Source of the DNA: Schwartzia sp. (in: firmicutes)
Lineage (GTDB): Bacteria > Bacillota > Negativicutes > Selenomonadales > Selenomonadaceae
DNA length: 50,507 nucleotides
NCBI GenBank assembly: GCA_017383125.1
Contig: JAFNYY010000079.1
Span: forward strand, 1-50,507
Reading direction: 5' to 3'
Shown here: piece by piece, positions 25,549-34,904 of the stretch
Layout of the letters: each line of letters opens with the position of its first letter
Numbering within the stretch: position 1 is the stretch's first letter
Notes under the pieces: generated by a model
The model's input: only the letters and a program-made list of their open reading frames with translations
Databases searched by the model: none
What the model was told of the DNA's origin: nothing
Position numbers and translations under genes: made by a program

Positions 25549-26595
25549 TTGTCTGATAGTCCTGAATACCTGATAGCCTTCGGCATTGCCCTGGCTGTTT
25601 CATTGTTTATAACTCCCGGTGTAATGTGGCTTGCCGGCAGGACCGGTGCCTATGACGCTCCGGATGCCCGCAAGGTCCATGAGCACCCGATCCCCCGTAT
25701 CGGCGGCTTGGGAATCTATATCGCCTTTATGGCAGCGGTTCTTCTCGTGAACGGCATTTACGGCAGGAACGGTGAGATAGAGCATGGGATTCTCGGTATT
25801 CTTGCCGGCGGCACCGTCATTGTCCTTGTTGGACTTATTGACGATTACAAAAATCTTCCCGCTAAGGTAAAGCTTTTGGGACAGATAGCGGCGGCTGCCG
25901 TTACCGTAGTCCTCTTTGATGTTCGCATAGATTTTATTACAGACCCCTTCGGTGATTATATATACCTTGAGTTCATGGCGATACCGGCTACTATCTTCTG
26001 GATTGTCGGTATTACCAATACGGTAAACCTGATAGACGGTCTGGATGGTCTGGCTGCCGGTGTGGCGACTATTGCCTCAATGACAATATTCCTTGTTTCC
26101 CTGCAGTTCGGATTTGAGCCTATTGCAGTGCTTACGGCAGCTTTGGCCGGTTCTGCTTTCGGTTTTTTGTATTACAATTTCAACCCTGCCCGCATCTTTA
26201 TGGGTGACACGGGCAGTATGTTCCTTGGCTTTATTCTGGCCGGTATTTCGGTATTCGGTGCGGTGAAGAGTGCTGCCACAATTGCCCTTATCGTTCCGAT
26301 TCTTGCCTTGGGACTGCCGATTCTTGATACTACCTTTGCCATTGTTCGGCGCAAGCGGGCCGGTGTGCCTATCTTCAAGCCGGACAGAGGTCATTTACAC
26401 CACCGCCTGCTGGATTTGGGTTTCTCTCAGCGACAGGCAGTGCTTCTCATGTATGTTATCAGTGCCCTGCTTGGGCTGGCAGCGATAGCGCTCACAGAGG
26501 TGGACACCGGTACTGCGGCGGTCATCTTTGTGGTGGTTGTTTCTGCAGTGCTTTATGGTGCTAGACGCATTGGAATTTTGCGCATGAATGAATGA
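25549..26595 (+). CDS. tagO: Undecaprenyl-phosphate GlcNAc-1-phosphate transferase (TagO/WecA family)
   Basis: A 348-residue polytopic membrane enzyme that attaches GlcNAc-1-phosphate (or a related sugar) to undecaprenyl phosphate, starting synthesis of a surface polymer such as O-antigen or wall polysaccharide. Family motifs: RKVHEHPIPRIGG at the first loop, LIDDYKNLPA (Mg-binding DD), NTVNLIDGLDGLAAG, FMGDTGSMFLGF and the HIHH-like PDRGHLHHRLLDLG. The start is TTG at 25549, eight bases after AAAGGAG; no ATG fits. wecB, which makes ManNAc from GlcNAc, follows directly. Confidence 0.92.
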   Translation: MSDSPEYLIAFGIALAVSLFITPGVMWLAGRTGAYDAPDARKVHEHPIPRIGGLGIYIAFMAAVLLVNGIYGRNGEIEHGILGILAGGTVIVLVGLIDDYKNLPAKVKLLGQIAAAAVTVVLFDVRIDFITDPFGDYIYLEFMAIPATIFWIVGITNTVNLIDGLDGLAAGVATIASMTIFLVSLQFGFEPIAVLTAALAGSAFGFLYYNFNPARIFMGDTGSMFLGFILAGISVFGAVKSAATIALIVPILALGLPILDTTFAIVRRKRAGVPIFKPDRGHLHHRLLDLGFSQRQAVLLMYVISALLGLAAIALTEVDTGTAAVIFVVVVSAVLYGARRIGILRMNE

Positions 26596-26623
26596 TATTA
26601 TTCAGCAGAATGTGAGAGGGATT

Positions 26624-27781
26624 ATGGACAAGAAGCTTAAAGTAATGACTGTTTTCGGTACCCGTCCGGAGGCAATAAAGATGGCTCCTGTTGTATTGGA
26701 GCTGATGAAGCATCCCGACGAGATAATCCCGATTACTACCGTTACTGCCCAGCATCGTGAAATGCTTGACCAGGTGCTGAATCTCTTCAATATCAAGCCT
26801 GACTACGACCTTGATATTATGGCTGCCGGTCAGACTCTGTTTGACATCACTACTAGAGCTATGAACGGACTGGATAAGGTGTTGTCTGAGGAAAAGCCTG
26901 ACATAGTGCTGGTTCACGGCGATACCACCACTACCTTCGCCGGTGCGCTGGCTGCCTATTATCACCAGACGGCAGTAGGGCATGTGGAGGCCGGTCTAAG
27001 AACTCAAAATAAGTATTCTCCTTTCCCGGAGGAGATGAATCGTCATCTTACCGGTGTGATTGCTGATTTGCATTTTGCTCCGACTTCTACCTCCGAGCAG
27101 AATCTCCTGCAGGAGAATATTTCCAGGGACAAGATTTTTGTCACCGGCAATACGGTTATTGATGCTCTTCACCATACGGTAAATCATGATTTTTCCTTTG
27201 AGGATGAACAGCTTAAGGATATAGATTTTGCAGGTCGCCGCATTGTTACGGTAACGACCCACCGCCGGGAAAATCTCGGTGAGCCGATGCGCCATGTTTA
27301 CAAGGCAATCAAAGCTATTCTTGATGATTTTGCCGACATTGAGGTAGTATTCCCTGTTCATCGCAATCCGGGTGTCCGGGCGGTGGTTAATGAGGAGCTT
27401 GGCGGCATTGACCGCGTACACCTCATTGAGCCCCTTGACTATGAGCCGTTTGCAAACCTGATGCACCGTTCGTCCATTATTTTGACGGACTCCGGCGGCG
27501 TGCAGGAGGAGGCGCCGGCTCTCGGCAAGCCGGTACTGGTTCTCCGTGATACCACCGAGCGGCCGGAGGCTGTTGCCGCCGGTACGGTTAAGCTGGTAGG
27601 CACAGATATGGATGCCGTCTATCAGGAAGCCAAGCGACTTTTGGCTGACGAGGCGGAATACAGAAGGATGGCGGAGTCCTGCAATCCATACGGCGACGGT
27701 GAGGCCGCCCGCCGCATAGTAGAGGCGCTCCTTTATCATTACGGCTACTCTGAGAAGGCTCCGGATCGTTTCGGCGAGTGA
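26624..27781 (+). CDS. wecB: UDP-N-acetylglucosamine 2-epimerase (non-hydrolysing)
   Basis: A 385-residue enzyme that interconverts UDP-GlcNAc and UDP-ManNAc for surface polysaccharides. The N-terminus KVMTVFGTRPEAIKMAPVV, HVEAGLRTQNKYSPFPEEMNR and the C-terminal DSGGVQEEAPALGKPVLVLRDTTERPEA are typical of the GT-B fold. I chose the ATG at 26624 with GAGAGGG upstream. An in-frame ATG at 26588 would overlap the previous gene and lacks a ribosome site. It probably shares the tagO promoter. Confidence 0.95.
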   Translation: MDKKLKVMTVFGTRPEAIKMAPVVLELMKHPDEIIPITTVTAQHREMLDQVLNLFNIKPDYDLDIMAAGQTLFDITTRAMNGLDKVLSEEKPDIVLVHGDTTTTFAGALAAYYHQTAVGHVEAGLRTQNKYSPFPEEMNRHLTGVIADLHFAPTSTSEQNLLQENISRDKIFVTGNTVIDALHHTVNHDFSFEDEQLKDIDFAGRRIVTVTTHRRENLGEPMRHVYKAIKAILDDFADIEVVFPVHRNPGVRAVVNEELGGIDRVHLIEPLDYEPFANLMHRSSIILTDSGGVQEEAPALGKPVLVLRDTTERPEAVAAGTVKLVGTDMDAVYQEAKRLLADEAEYRRMAESCNPYGDGEAARRIVEALLYHYGYSEKAPDRFGE

Positions 27782-27839
27782 AGTCTTCCCTTATGAGCAA
27801 TAGAAAGAATATAGAAATACAAATAGCGAGGTTATAAAT

Positions 27840-29678
27840 ATGTGCGGTATCGTTGGTTATATCGGCAGCAATGAAGCAGCAAAATTCCTCATTGAAGGTT
27901 TGACAAAGCTGGAGTACAGAGGCTATGACTCTGCCGGTATTGCCGTGTACAACGGTGAAAACATCCGTGTAGAAAAAAGCGAGGGCAAGCTGGCAAACCT
28001 CAAGGCAAAGATTGCCGGAGATATGCCGGCGGGAAATATTGGTATCGGTCATACCCGCTGGGCTACGCACGGCGGCCCCTCCGATGTAAATTCACATCCC
28101 CATACCGACTGCAACGGTGATTTTGCCGTCGTTCACAACGGTATTATTGAGAACTACCTGACTCTTAAGGAAGGGCTTATAGAGCGCGGTCATGTGTTTA
28201 AATCCGAGACCGACACTGAGGTAGTCGCTCATCTTATGGAGGAGGCATACGAGGCCTGTGGCGGCAACTTTAAGGATGCTGTCAAGTATGTGCTGAAGCA
28301 GATCAGCGGCTCCTATTCTCTCGTATTCCTGTCCCGTCGTGATCCGGATATGCTCATCTGCACCAAGCAGGACAATCCGCTGGTAATCGGTCTGGGCAGC
28401 GGGGAGAACTTCATCGCCTCGGATATTCCCGCTATCATCAATCATACCCGTCGTACCTACATTATCGCTGACGGTGAGATAGCCTTTGTAAAGAAGGACT
28501 CCATTTGGGTTGAGAATCGCAACGGTGAGCCTATCACCAAGAAGGTATTTGAGGTAAACTGGAATGCGGAAGCAGCCGAAAAGGGCGGCTACGAGCATTT
28601 CATGCTGAAGGAAATCCATGAGCAGGCAAAGGCAATCCGCAATACTTTGACGAAACGCATTGCTCAGGACAGCAGCGGCATCGTACTTGATGAGCTGAAA
28701 TGGACATCTGAATTCCTAGACTCCTTCAAGAAGGTATTTATCGTTGCCTGCGGTACGGCGTATCATGCCGGTCTCGTCGGCAAGTACTACATTGAAAAGC
28801 TTGCCCGCATTCCTGTTGAGTGCGACATCGCATCTGAGTTCCGCTATCGTCAGCCGATCATTGATGACCAGACACTTACCATTGTGGTCAGCCAATCCGG
28901 TGAGACCAGTGACACTCTGGCAGCCCTGAAGGAGGCTAAGCGCCTCGGCTCTCATACCCTGGCTGTGACCAATGTTGTCGGCTCCTCCGTAGCCCGTGAG
29001 GCAGACCAGACCATCTACACCTGGGCCGGTCCGGAGATTGCCGTTGCCTCTACTAAGGCATATACTACCCAGCTTATCGTTATGCTGATGCTGGCTCTTT
29101 ATATGGCACAGCTGAAAAAGTCGGTTGAGGCAGACCGCCTGAAGGAAATCATCACCGGTCTGCGCAACATTCCGGCTCAGATAAATGAGACTCTTGAAGA
29201 CACCGAGCCTATCAAGATGTTTGCAGTAAAGTATGCAAATGTCGAGGATGCATTCTTCATCGGCCGTCTCCTTGACTACTATGTAGCATTGGAAGGCTCC
29301 TTGAAGCTGAAGGAGATTTCTTACATTCACGCCGAGGCTTATGCTGCCGGTGAACTGAAGCATGGCCCGCTGGCACTCATCATGCCCGGTGTTCCTATCG
29401 TAGCAATCGCCACTCAGAAGAGTGTATATGAAAAGACCGTCTCCAATATCAAGGAGATGAAGGCAAGAGGCGCTGTAGTCATCGGTATTTCTTCCCAGCA
29501 GGATAAAGAGCTGGTGAAATATGTTGACTATGTCATCAGAGTGCCGGAGGCCGATGAGCTGCTGAATCCGTTGCTCACCGTTATTCCGCTCCAGCTTCTT
29601 GCTTACTATGTTGCTATCGCTCGCGGGAATGATGTAGACAAGCCGAGAAATCTTGCAAAATCCGTAACGGTTGAGTAA
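27840..29678 (+). CDS. glmS: Glutamine--fructose-6-phosphate aminotransferase (isomerising)
   Basis: A 612-residue enzyme that makes glucosamine 6-phosphate, the entry to amino-sugar, peptidoglycan and lipopolysaccharide synthesis. The N-terminal glutaminase has catalytic Cys immediately after the initiator (MCGIVGYIG), plus YRGYDSAG and HTRWATHG. Two SIS sugar-isomerase domains follow, with CGTAYHAG, SQSGETSDT and a C-terminus ending NLAKSVTVE. GAGGT lies 8 bp before the ATG. The upstream gap is only 58 bp, so no glmS ribozyme is present. Confidence 0.97.
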   Translation: MCGIVGYIGSNEAAKFLIEGLTKLEYRGYDSAGIAVYNGENIRVEKSEGKLANLKAKIAGDMPAGNIGIGHTRWATHGGPSDVNSHPHTDCNGDFAVVHNGIIENYLTLKEGLIERGHVFKSETDTEVVAHLMEEAYEACGGNFKDAVKYVLKQISGSYSLVFLSRRDPDMLICTKQDNPLVIGLGSGENFIASDIPAIINHTRRTYIIADGEIAFVKKDSIWVENRNGEPITKKVFEVNWNAEAAEKGGYEHFMLKEIHEQAKAIRNTLTKRIAQDSSGIVLDELKWTSEFLDSFKKVFIVACGTAYHAGLVGKYYIEKLARIPVECDIASEFRYRQPIIDDQTLTIVVSQSGETSDTLAALKEAKRLGSHTLAVTNVVGSSVAREADQTIYTWAGPEIAVASTKAYTTQLIVMLMLALYMAQLKKSVEADRLKEIITGLRNIPAQINETLEDTEPIKMFAVKYANVEDAFFIGRLLDYYVALEGSLKLKEISYIHAEAYAAGELKHGPLALIMPGVPIVAIATQKSVYEKTVSNIKEMKARGAVVIGISSQQDKELVKYVDYVIRVPEADELLNPLLTVIPLQLLAYYVAIARGNDVDKPRNLAKSVTVE

Positions 29679-29686
29679 AATTTCTC

Positions 29687-29715
29687 TTGCATACAGTATT
29701 TCCCTGTGATATAAT
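29687..29715 (+). promoter_or_regulatory. Promoter for rpsB
   Basis: -35 TTGCAT (29687-29692), a 17-bp spacer and consensus -10 TATAAT (29710-29715). Confidence 0.75.
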
Positions 29716-29853
29716 CGTTCGCGGTGTTAAAAACGCACGTCAGTCTATGGTCGTCCTGTGCCCTGCGAAAAAATGCGTGCCGGGTAAAGCGACTGCACAA
29801 AAAATTATGAGTATTTCGGACTGACGGAGGAAAAACAGGAGGTGCACCACATT
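29716..29853 (+). promoter_or_regulatory. Structured rpsB leader, candidate autoregulatory element
   Basis: A leader of about 125 nt between promoter and start. A perfect 8-bp stem, CGTCAGTC (29738-29745) with GACTGACG (29819-29826), closes about 70 nt that contain further possible pairs. It ends just before CGGAGGAAAAACAGGAGGTG. This is the position and shape of a ribosomal-protein leader; which one is not established. Confidence 0.5.
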
Positions 29854-30588
29854 ATGGCAATGGTATCCATGAAACAGCTTCTCGAGGCCGGTGTTCACTT
29901 TGGTCATCAGACTCGTCGCTGGAACCCGAAGATGGCAAAGTACATCTTCACCGAGCGCAACGGTATCTACATCATCGATCTGCAGAAGACCGTTCGCAAA
30001 GTTGATGAGGCTTACAACTTCATGCGCGATGTAGCTAAGGAAGGCAAGACCGTCCTCTTCGTCGGCACCAAGAAGCAGGCTCAGGAGTCCATCAAGGACG
30101 AGGCCATCAAGGCCGGCATGAGCTATGTCAACGAGCGTTGGCTCGGCGGCATGCTCACCAACTTCAAGACCATTCAGCTTCGTATTCGTCGTCTGAAGGA
30201 ACTTGAGCAGATGGAAGCTGAGGGCGTATTTGAAGTCCTCACCAAGAAGGAAGCTCAGAAGCTCCGTCATGAGATGGAGAAGCTTGAGAAGTATCTCGGC
30301 GGTATCAAGGAAATGAACCGTCTCCCGGGCGCTCTCTTCGTAGTAGATCCCCGCAAGGAGCGTATCGCTGTTTCCGAGGCTCGCAAGCTCAATATCCCCA
30401 TCGTAGGTATTGTTGATACCAACTGCGATCCGGATGAAATCGACTATGTAATCCCGGGCAACGATGATGCTATCCGCGCTGTCCGTCTCCTTACCGGCCG
30501 CATGGCTGATGCTGTTATCGAAGGCCGTCAGGGTCTTACCGAGACCAGCGCTGATGCTGCAGCTGAGAAGGCAGAAGCTGACGAATAA
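29854..30588 (+). CDS. rpsB: 30S ribosomal protein S2
   Basis: A 244-residue S2 with the family start [24 protein letters not shown], then [43 protein letters not shown] and [13 protein letters not shown]. The acidic Ala/Glu-rich tail is usual. I chose the ATG at 29854, which gives the expected short lead before [13 protein letters not shown] at 29842 overlaps the AGGAGGTG ribosome site. Codon use is strongly biased, as in other highly expressed genes. Confidence 0.97.
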   Translation: MAMVSMKQLLEAGVHFGHQTRRWNPKMAKYIFTERNGIYIIDLQKTVRKVDEAYNFMRDVAKEGKTVLFVGTKKQAQESIKDEAIKAGMSYVNERWLGGMLTNFKTIQLRIRRLKELEQMEAEGVFEVLTKKEAQKLRHEMEKLEKYLGGIKEMNRLPGALFVVDPRKERIAVSEARKLNIPIVGIVDTNCDPDEIDYVIPGNDDAIRAVRLLTGRMADAVIEGRQGLTETSADAAAEKAEADE

Positions 30589-30618
30589 TATTCGCCCATA
30601 ATAGACGAAATGATTTTA

Positions 30619-30651
30619 GGGGTAAGGGAGTTTATCCCTTGCCCCTGTTTT
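30619..30651 (+). terminator. Attenuating hairpin between rpsB and tsf
   Basis: Stem GGGGTAAGGGA/TCCCTTGCCCC with a short loop and TGTTTT. It probably causes partial termination, since tsf has no separate promoter that I can see. Confidence 0.6.
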
Positions 30652-30666
30652 ATAGGAGGAAAGATC

Positions 30667-31317
30667 ATGGCACAGATTACCGCTGCAATGGTTAAAGACC
30701 TGCGTGAGACTACCGGCGCAGGCATGATGGACTGCAAAAAGGCCCTGGCTGCCGTAGACGGCGACAAGGAAAAGGCAATTGACTGGCTCCGCGAGAAGGG
30801 CATGGCTGCCGCTGCCAAGAAGGACAGCCGCGTAGCTGCTGAAGGCGCTTGCGTATCTTACATCCACGCCGGCGGCAAGATTGGCGTTCTCGTTGAAGTA
30901 AACTGCGAGACCGACTTCGTTGCCAAGACCGAGGATTTCGTAAACTTCGCCAAGGATATCGCAATGCAGATTGCCGCTGCTAATCCGACCTGCATCCGCC
31001 GCGAAGAGGTTGACGCTGCTGCAATCGACCATGAGCGTGAGGTTCTCCGTCAGCAGGCTCTCAACGAGGGCAAGCCGGAGAAGATCGTCGAGAAGATGGT
31101 TGAAGGCCGCCTTGAGAAGTACTACAAGGAAGTTTGCCTCATGGAGCAGCCCTTCGTTAAGGATCCGGACAAGACCATTGAGCAGCTTGTCAAAGAGAAG
31201 ATTGCCAAGATCGGCGAGAAGATTTCCATCCGTCGCTTCACCCGCTATCAGCTGGGCGAAGGCATCGAGAAGAAGGAAGAAGACTTCGCAGCTGAGGTTA
31301 TGGCTCAGATTAAGTAA
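30667..31317 (+). CDS. tsf: Elongation factor Ts (short form)
   Basis: A 216-residue guanine-nucleotide exchange factor for EF-Tu. It begins with the UBA-like helical domain ([22 protein letters not shown], then [20 protein letters not shown]). The core holds [15 protein letters not shown], and the end holds [14 protein letters not shown]. It is shorter than the E. coli protein (about 283) because part of the core is condensed, as in many Firmicutes. The ATG at 30667 follows TAGGAGGAAAGATC. Confidence 0.97.
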   Translation: MAQITAAMVKDLRETTGAGMMDCKKALAAVDGDKEKAIDWLREKGMAAAAKKDSRVAAEGACVSYIHAGGKIGVLVEVNCETDFVAKTEDFVNFAKDIAMQIAAANPTCIRREEVDAAAIDHEREVLRQQALNEGKPEKIVEKMVEGRLEKYYKEVCLMEQPFVKDPDKTIEQLVKEKIAKIGEKISIRRFTRYQLGEGIEKKEEDFAAEVMAQIK

Positions 31318-31328
31318 TTGATTTAGGA

Positions 31329-31364
31329 GGCTGTCCGACAGATGTTTGCCGGACAGCCTTTTTT
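31329..31364 (+). terminator. Terminator after tsf
   Basis: Stem GGCTGTCCG/CGGACAGCC with T6. Confidence 0.9.
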
Positions 31365-31488
31365 ACTGCCGTAACGAAATTTTATTTCAGAGATTTTCCA
31401 ACTGGTTGAAATAAAATACTCGCAAAAATAGAGGATAATTTCTTTCTTTGTCGAATTATTTCTTAATATGTAAATTGGGGGTATCAGC

Positions 31489-32214
31489 TTGAGTCAGACG
31501 AAGTATAAGCGTGTCGTCCTGAAGCTCTCCGGCGAATCAATGGCCGGTGAGGAGAAGTTCGGCATCAATCCGGCAGTTGTCGAAGAACTGGCAAAGCAGG
31601 TAAAGCTTGTTCAGGAACAGGGGATTGAAGTAACTGTCGTTGTAGGCGGCGGCAATATCTGGCGCGGTCTTGCCGGAAGCGCAAAGGGCATGGAGCGTGC
31701 TGCAGCCGATTACATGGGTATGCTGGCTACAGTCATGAACGCTGTTGCTCTTCAGGATGCACTGGAGAAGCTCGGTGTAGATACCCGTGTTCAGAGTGCT
31801 ATCGAAATGCGTGAGGTAGCAGAGCCGTACATTCGCCGCAAGGCTGTACGCCACCTTGAGAAGAACAGGGTAGTAATTTTCGCTGCCGGTACAGGCAATC
31901 CCTACTTCTCCACTGACACCACCGCTGCGCTTCGGGCTGCGGAAATCAATGCCGATGTCATTCTCATGGCAAAGAAGGGCGTTGACGGTGTATATGATGA
32001 TGACCCGAAGAAGAATCAGAATGCTAAAAAGTTTGAAACTCTTGAGTACATTGAGGTTCTTCAGCGCGGTCTGCAGGTAATGGATTCCACTGCTATCAGC
32101 CTGTGCATGGACAACAAGATTCAGATTGTTGTGTTCAATGTTGACAAGTATGAGAATATTCTGAAGGCCGCTGTCGGCGAGCCTATCGGCACCACCGTAG
32201 GAGGAAAAAAGTAA
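31489..32214 (+). CDS. pyrH: UMP kinase
   Basis: A 241-residue hexameric kinase that phosphorylates UMP to UDP. It has the amino acid kinase fold: [14 protein letters not shown] at the N-terminus, [23 protein letters not shown], and [19 protein letters not shown]. The start is TTG at 31489 with GGGGGT 6-8 bp before it; no ATG fits. The preceding 120 bp after the tsf terminator should hold its promoter, but no strong candidate stands out. frr begins at the next base after the stop. Confidence 0.96.
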   Translation: MSQTKYKRVVLKLSGESMAGEEKFGINPAVVEELAKQVKLVQEQGIEVTVVVGGGNIWRGLAGSAKGMERAAADYMGMLATVMNAVALQDALEKLGVDTRVQSAIEMREVAEPYIRRKAVRHLEKNRVVIFAAGTGNPYFSTDTTAALRAAEINADVILMAKKGVDGVYDDDPKKNQNAKKFETLEYIEVLQRGLQVMDSTAISLCMDNKIQIVVFNVDKYENILKAAVGEPIGTTVGGKK

Positions 32215-32772
32215 ATGGTATCCGGTATTATTAAGTCCCACGAAGAAAAAATGCAGAAGACTCTCGATGCATTGAAGCGAGAGTTCACCTCCCTCAGGGC
32301 CGGCCGTGCTACTCCGGCACTTTTGGATAAGATTATGGTTGATTACTACGGCAGCCCCACTCCGGTAAATCAGGTTGCCAAGGTAACCGTTCCTGAGTCC
32401 CGCATGATTGTAATTCAGCCCTGGGAAAAGCCGATGCTGAAGGAAATCGAAAAGGCTATCATGAAGTCCGATCTGGGACTTTCTCCGAACTCTGACGGTC
32501 AGTCCATTCGTCTCGCTATTCCGCCTCTTACTCAGGAGCGTCGTACCGAGCTGGTAAAGACCATCAACAAGAAGACTGAGGAAGCAAAGGTTGCTCTCCG
32601 CAATATCCGCCGCGATGTAAACGATGCCATCAAGAAGCTTGAGAAGGCAAAGGAAATCACCGAGGATGATATGGAGAAGGGTCAGAAGGACGCTCAGAAG
32701 GTAGTAGATAAGTACACCAAGCTCGTTGATGAGGCCCGTGCAGCTAAGGAAACTGAGGTCATGTCCATCTGA
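32215..32772 (+). CDS. frr: Ribosome recycling factor
   Basis: A 185-residue factor that splits post-termination ribosomes together with EF-G. Typical stretches are EFTSLRAGRATPALLDKI, PVNQVAKVTVPESRMIVIQPWEK, LRNIRRDVND and KGQKDAQKVVDKY. The start follows GGAGGAAAAAAGTAA and abuts the pyrH stop, so the two are coupled. The stop overlaps the next small gene by one base. Confidence 0.97.
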   Translation: MVSGIIKSHEEKMQKTLDALKREFTSLRAGRATPALLDKIMVDYYGSPTPVNQVAKVTVPESRMIVIQPWEKPMLKEIEKAIMKSDLGLSPNSDGQSIRLAIPPLTQERRTELVKTINKKTEEAKVALRNIRRDVNDAIKKLEKAKEITEDDMEKGQKDAQKVVDKYTKLVDEARAAKETEVMSI

Positions 32773-32999
32773 TGCAGGACTGTGCTGTAAAAAATATCGA
32801 TGTCATCGGTCGTCTGCTTAGCGAAGCAGAGTCAATGCTCAATCAGTGCAATATTGAGTACACTGTAGAGCAAACGCGGCCGGGAAGGGATTTTTTCCCC
32901 ATAGACGATTCAAGGCTATATGTTGTCAAGCAGGTTGAGGGTAAGAACGGAAAACTCAGACTGACTGTGGCTGCAGGTCTAAGAAGGGAGGTGTCCTGA
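32772..32999 (+). CDS. Small hypothetical protein between frr and ferredoxin
   Basis: 75 residues, no known family that I can name. The start overlaps the frr stop by one base (TGATG) and the stop directly abuts the ferredoxin start, so it belongs to the operon. There is one Cys near each of residues 4 and 26, no signal peptide and no membrane helix. The C-terminal half (SRLYVVKQVEGKNGKLRLTV) looks like two or three beta strands. Codon use matches its neighbours, so it is a genuine resident gene. Its role may relate to the adjacent ferredoxin or to translation. Confidence 0.8.
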   Translation: MQDCAVKNIDVIGRLLSEAESMLNQCNIEYTVEQTRPGRDFFPIDDSRLYVVKQVEGKNGKLRLTVAAGLRREVS

Positions 33000-33170
33000 T
33001 TGGCTTACAAGATTGGTGATGCTTGCATTAAGTGCGGCTCCTGTGCTGCGACCTGCCCGGTCGGCGCAATTACTGAGGGTGAGAACCAGTACGAAATCAA
33101 CCCCGATGTTTGCGTTGAGTGTGGTGCTTGCGCTGCCGGTTGCCCTGTTGAGGCTATCGCAGCTCCCTGA
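33000..33170 (+). CDS. 2[4Fe-4S] ferredoxin
   Basis: A 56-residue clostridial-type ferredoxin that carries electrons in two [4Fe-4S] clusters. Both ligand sets are complete: CIKCGSCAATCP (residues 9-20) and CVECGACAAGCP (residues 38-49). The start is TTG at 33000, directly after the previous stop and eight bases from GGGAGGT. Codon choice is that of a highly expressed gene. A strong terminator follows. It is unusual to see it between frr and uppS. It may serve the anaerobic redox enzymes of the cell, or the FeS enzyme IspG nearby, which needs reduced ferredoxin or flavodoxin; that link is inference. Confidence 0.95.
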   Translation: MAYKIGDACIKCGSCAATCPVGAITEGENQYEINPDVCVECGACAAGCPVEAIAAP

Positions 33171-33178
33171 TGCAATAG

Positions 33179-33218
33179 AAAGCCCCTCTCACCGCCATGG
33201 GAGAGGGGCTGTTTTTTA
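33179..33218 (+). terminator. Terminator after the ferredoxin gene
   Basis: Stem AGCCCCTCTC/GAGAGGGGCT with an 8-10-nt loop and T6. Confidence 0.9.
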
Positions 33219-33245
33219 ATCGGGATAAATAGATTATTACGGAGA

Positions 33246-34022
33246 ATGAATATGTGGCAGTCACTTTTCGGCAAAAACGCCGAACGAGACAACACCATTT
33301 TCGAAAAGCTGAAGGAATGTTCGCTTCCCCGACATACCGCCATCATTATGGACGGAAACGGACGATGGGCGAAGCTGAGAGGCCTTATTCGTACAGCAGG
33401 ACATACAGCCGGCGTTGATACGCTGCGCAATATCATAAAGACCGCCGTGGATTTGAAGCTGGAGGCATTGACCGTGTATGCCTTCTCCACGGAGAATTGG
33501 AAGCGTCCCGCCCCTGAGGTGGATTTTCTGATGACGCTCTTTTATGATTATCTGAAAAAGGAAATAAGCGAGATGAAACGGGACAATGTACGGCTCCGTT
33601 TCCTCGGAAGGATTGATGAGCTGGCCCCAAGACTATGCCAGCTTGCCCATGAGGCAGTAGACGAACTGAAGGATAACACCGGACTGACTCTTTCCGTGGC
33701 GATGAACTACGGCGGTCAGGACGAGCTTCTGAGGGCAGTACAGAAAATTGCTGCCGCAAAAAAAGAAAACGATAGGGAAATCACCCTTGAGGATATTGAG
33801 AAGAATCTGGACACCGCCGGACTGCCGCCGGTAGACCTGGTTATCAGAACCAGCGGTGATTTGCGCCTGAGCAATTTCCTTATCTGGCAGACGGCGTATG
33901 CAGAATTCTGGGCGACAGAAAAGAACTGGCCGGATTTTGCTCCGGAGGACTTTGCACAGGCTTTGTATGATTTCTCTCACCGTGAGAGACGATTCGGTGG
34001 GGTGGAGGCTGTTAAATGCTGA
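33246..34022 (+). CDS. uppS: Isoprenyl transferase (undecaprenyl diphosphate synthase)
   Basis: A 258-residue cis-prenyltransferase that extends farnesyl diphosphate to the C55 carrier for cell-wall synthesis. The catalytic Asp is in IIMDGNGRWAK. Other motifs are VYAFSTENWKRP, MNYGGQDEL and DLVIRTSGDLRLSNFLIWQTAYAEF. ATGs at 33246 and 33252 both lie behind CGGAG; the second has better spacing and would remove two residues. It overlaps cdsA by 7 bp. Confidence 0.95.
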   Translation: MNMWQSLFGKNAERDNTIFEKLKECSLPRHTAIIMDGNGRWAKLRGLIRTAGHTAGVDTLRNIIKTAVDLKLEALTVYAFSTENWKRPAPEVDFLMTLFYDYLKKEISEMKRDNVRLRFLGRIDELAPRLCQLAHEAVDELKDNTGLTLSVAMNYGGQDELLRAVQKIAAAKKENDREITLEDIEKNLDTAGLPPVDLVIRTSGDLRLSNFLIWQTAYAEFWATEKNWPDFAPEDFAQALYDFSHRERRFGGVEAVKC

Positions 34023-34840
34023 CAAGAATTATCTCCGGTAGTATCGGAATCGGTATTGCCGCCTTCGTTATTCAGACCGGCGGGCTGATTTTCGCCCTCT
34101 TCTGTCTGATGCTCATGCTTGTAGGCTATTACGAATATGTGAAGGCCTTTAAGAACATCGACATGGGTCTGTCCTTATACGGTGCCATGGCAGCACTCGT
34201 ATTCATCTGGTACGGCACTTATTCAATCGGTATCTGCGGACTGATTGGTACAGCTACTTTCGCCGTGCTGGCGGTGCTTTCACTGGCGGTACTTCGTTAT
34301 GGCAAATTAAATGTGGCAGAGACCCTTACCTCGGCAGCCGGCGTCTGCTACCTTGGTCTTACCCTGCCATGCCTGATGCTTATCCGCTTCAGCTGCGGCG
34401 CTAAGGTGGTGGAGTCACCCTTCGGCACCATGGAGCTTGGCTGCGCACTTGTATGGCTTACCTTCGTTGGCACATGGGCCAGTGATACATTTGCCTACTT
34501 TGCCGGTTGTGCCTTCGGTCGGCACAAGCTCTGTTCCAATGTCAGCCCTAAGAAGACCATCGAAGGATTTATCGGCGGTCTTATCGGTACGGCGGCTTCC
34601 GTGGCGGCTCTTGGTTCAGCCTTCGGTTTTGACCCGGCTCCGCTGGCAATCCTTGGCGTATTGCAGTCACTTGTCGCCGCTTTGGGAGATTTGGTAGAGT
34701 CCATTATCAAGAGATACACGGGAATTAAGGATTCCGGTAATCTTATCCCGGGTCACGGCGGAGTCCTTGACCGTTTTGACAGTGTTATTTTTACGGCACC
34801 GACCGTATATTACTTCCTGTTTTTCCTGTTTGGGATTTGA
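34016..34840 (+). CDS. cdsA: Phosphatidate cytidylyltransferase
   Basis: A 274-residue polytopic membrane enzyme making CDP-diacylglycerol from phosphatidate and CTP. About eight hydrophobic helices are present. The C-terminal signature is intact: KTIEGFIGGLIG, then GDLVESIIKRYTGIKDSGNLIPGHGGVLDRFDS. The start ATG lies within the end of uppS behind GTGGAGG. Confidence 0.96.
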   Translation: MLTRIISGSIGIGIAAFVIQTGGLIFALFCLMLMLVGYYEYVKAFKNIDMGLSLYGAMAALVFIWYGTYSIGICGLIGTATFAVLAVLSLAVLRYGKLNVAETLTSAAGVCYLGLTLPCLMLIRFSCGAKVVESPFGTMELGCALVWLTFVGTWASDTFAYFAGCAFGRHKLCSNVSPKKTIEGFIGGLIGTAASVAALGSAFGFDPAPLAILGVLQSLVAALGDLVESIIKRYTGIKDSGNLIPGHGGVLDRFDSVIFTAPTVYYFLFFLFGI

Positions 34841-34904
34841 GAAGCCGGGAGATTAAAAAGCTAACAATCATAGGCTGTGTCAAAGGCACAGAAAAGAGGC
34901 TTTT

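Noticed and set aside
27782-27839. glmS ribozyme
   Set aside because: The leader is only 58 bp after wecB, too short for the ribozyme core of about 150 nt.
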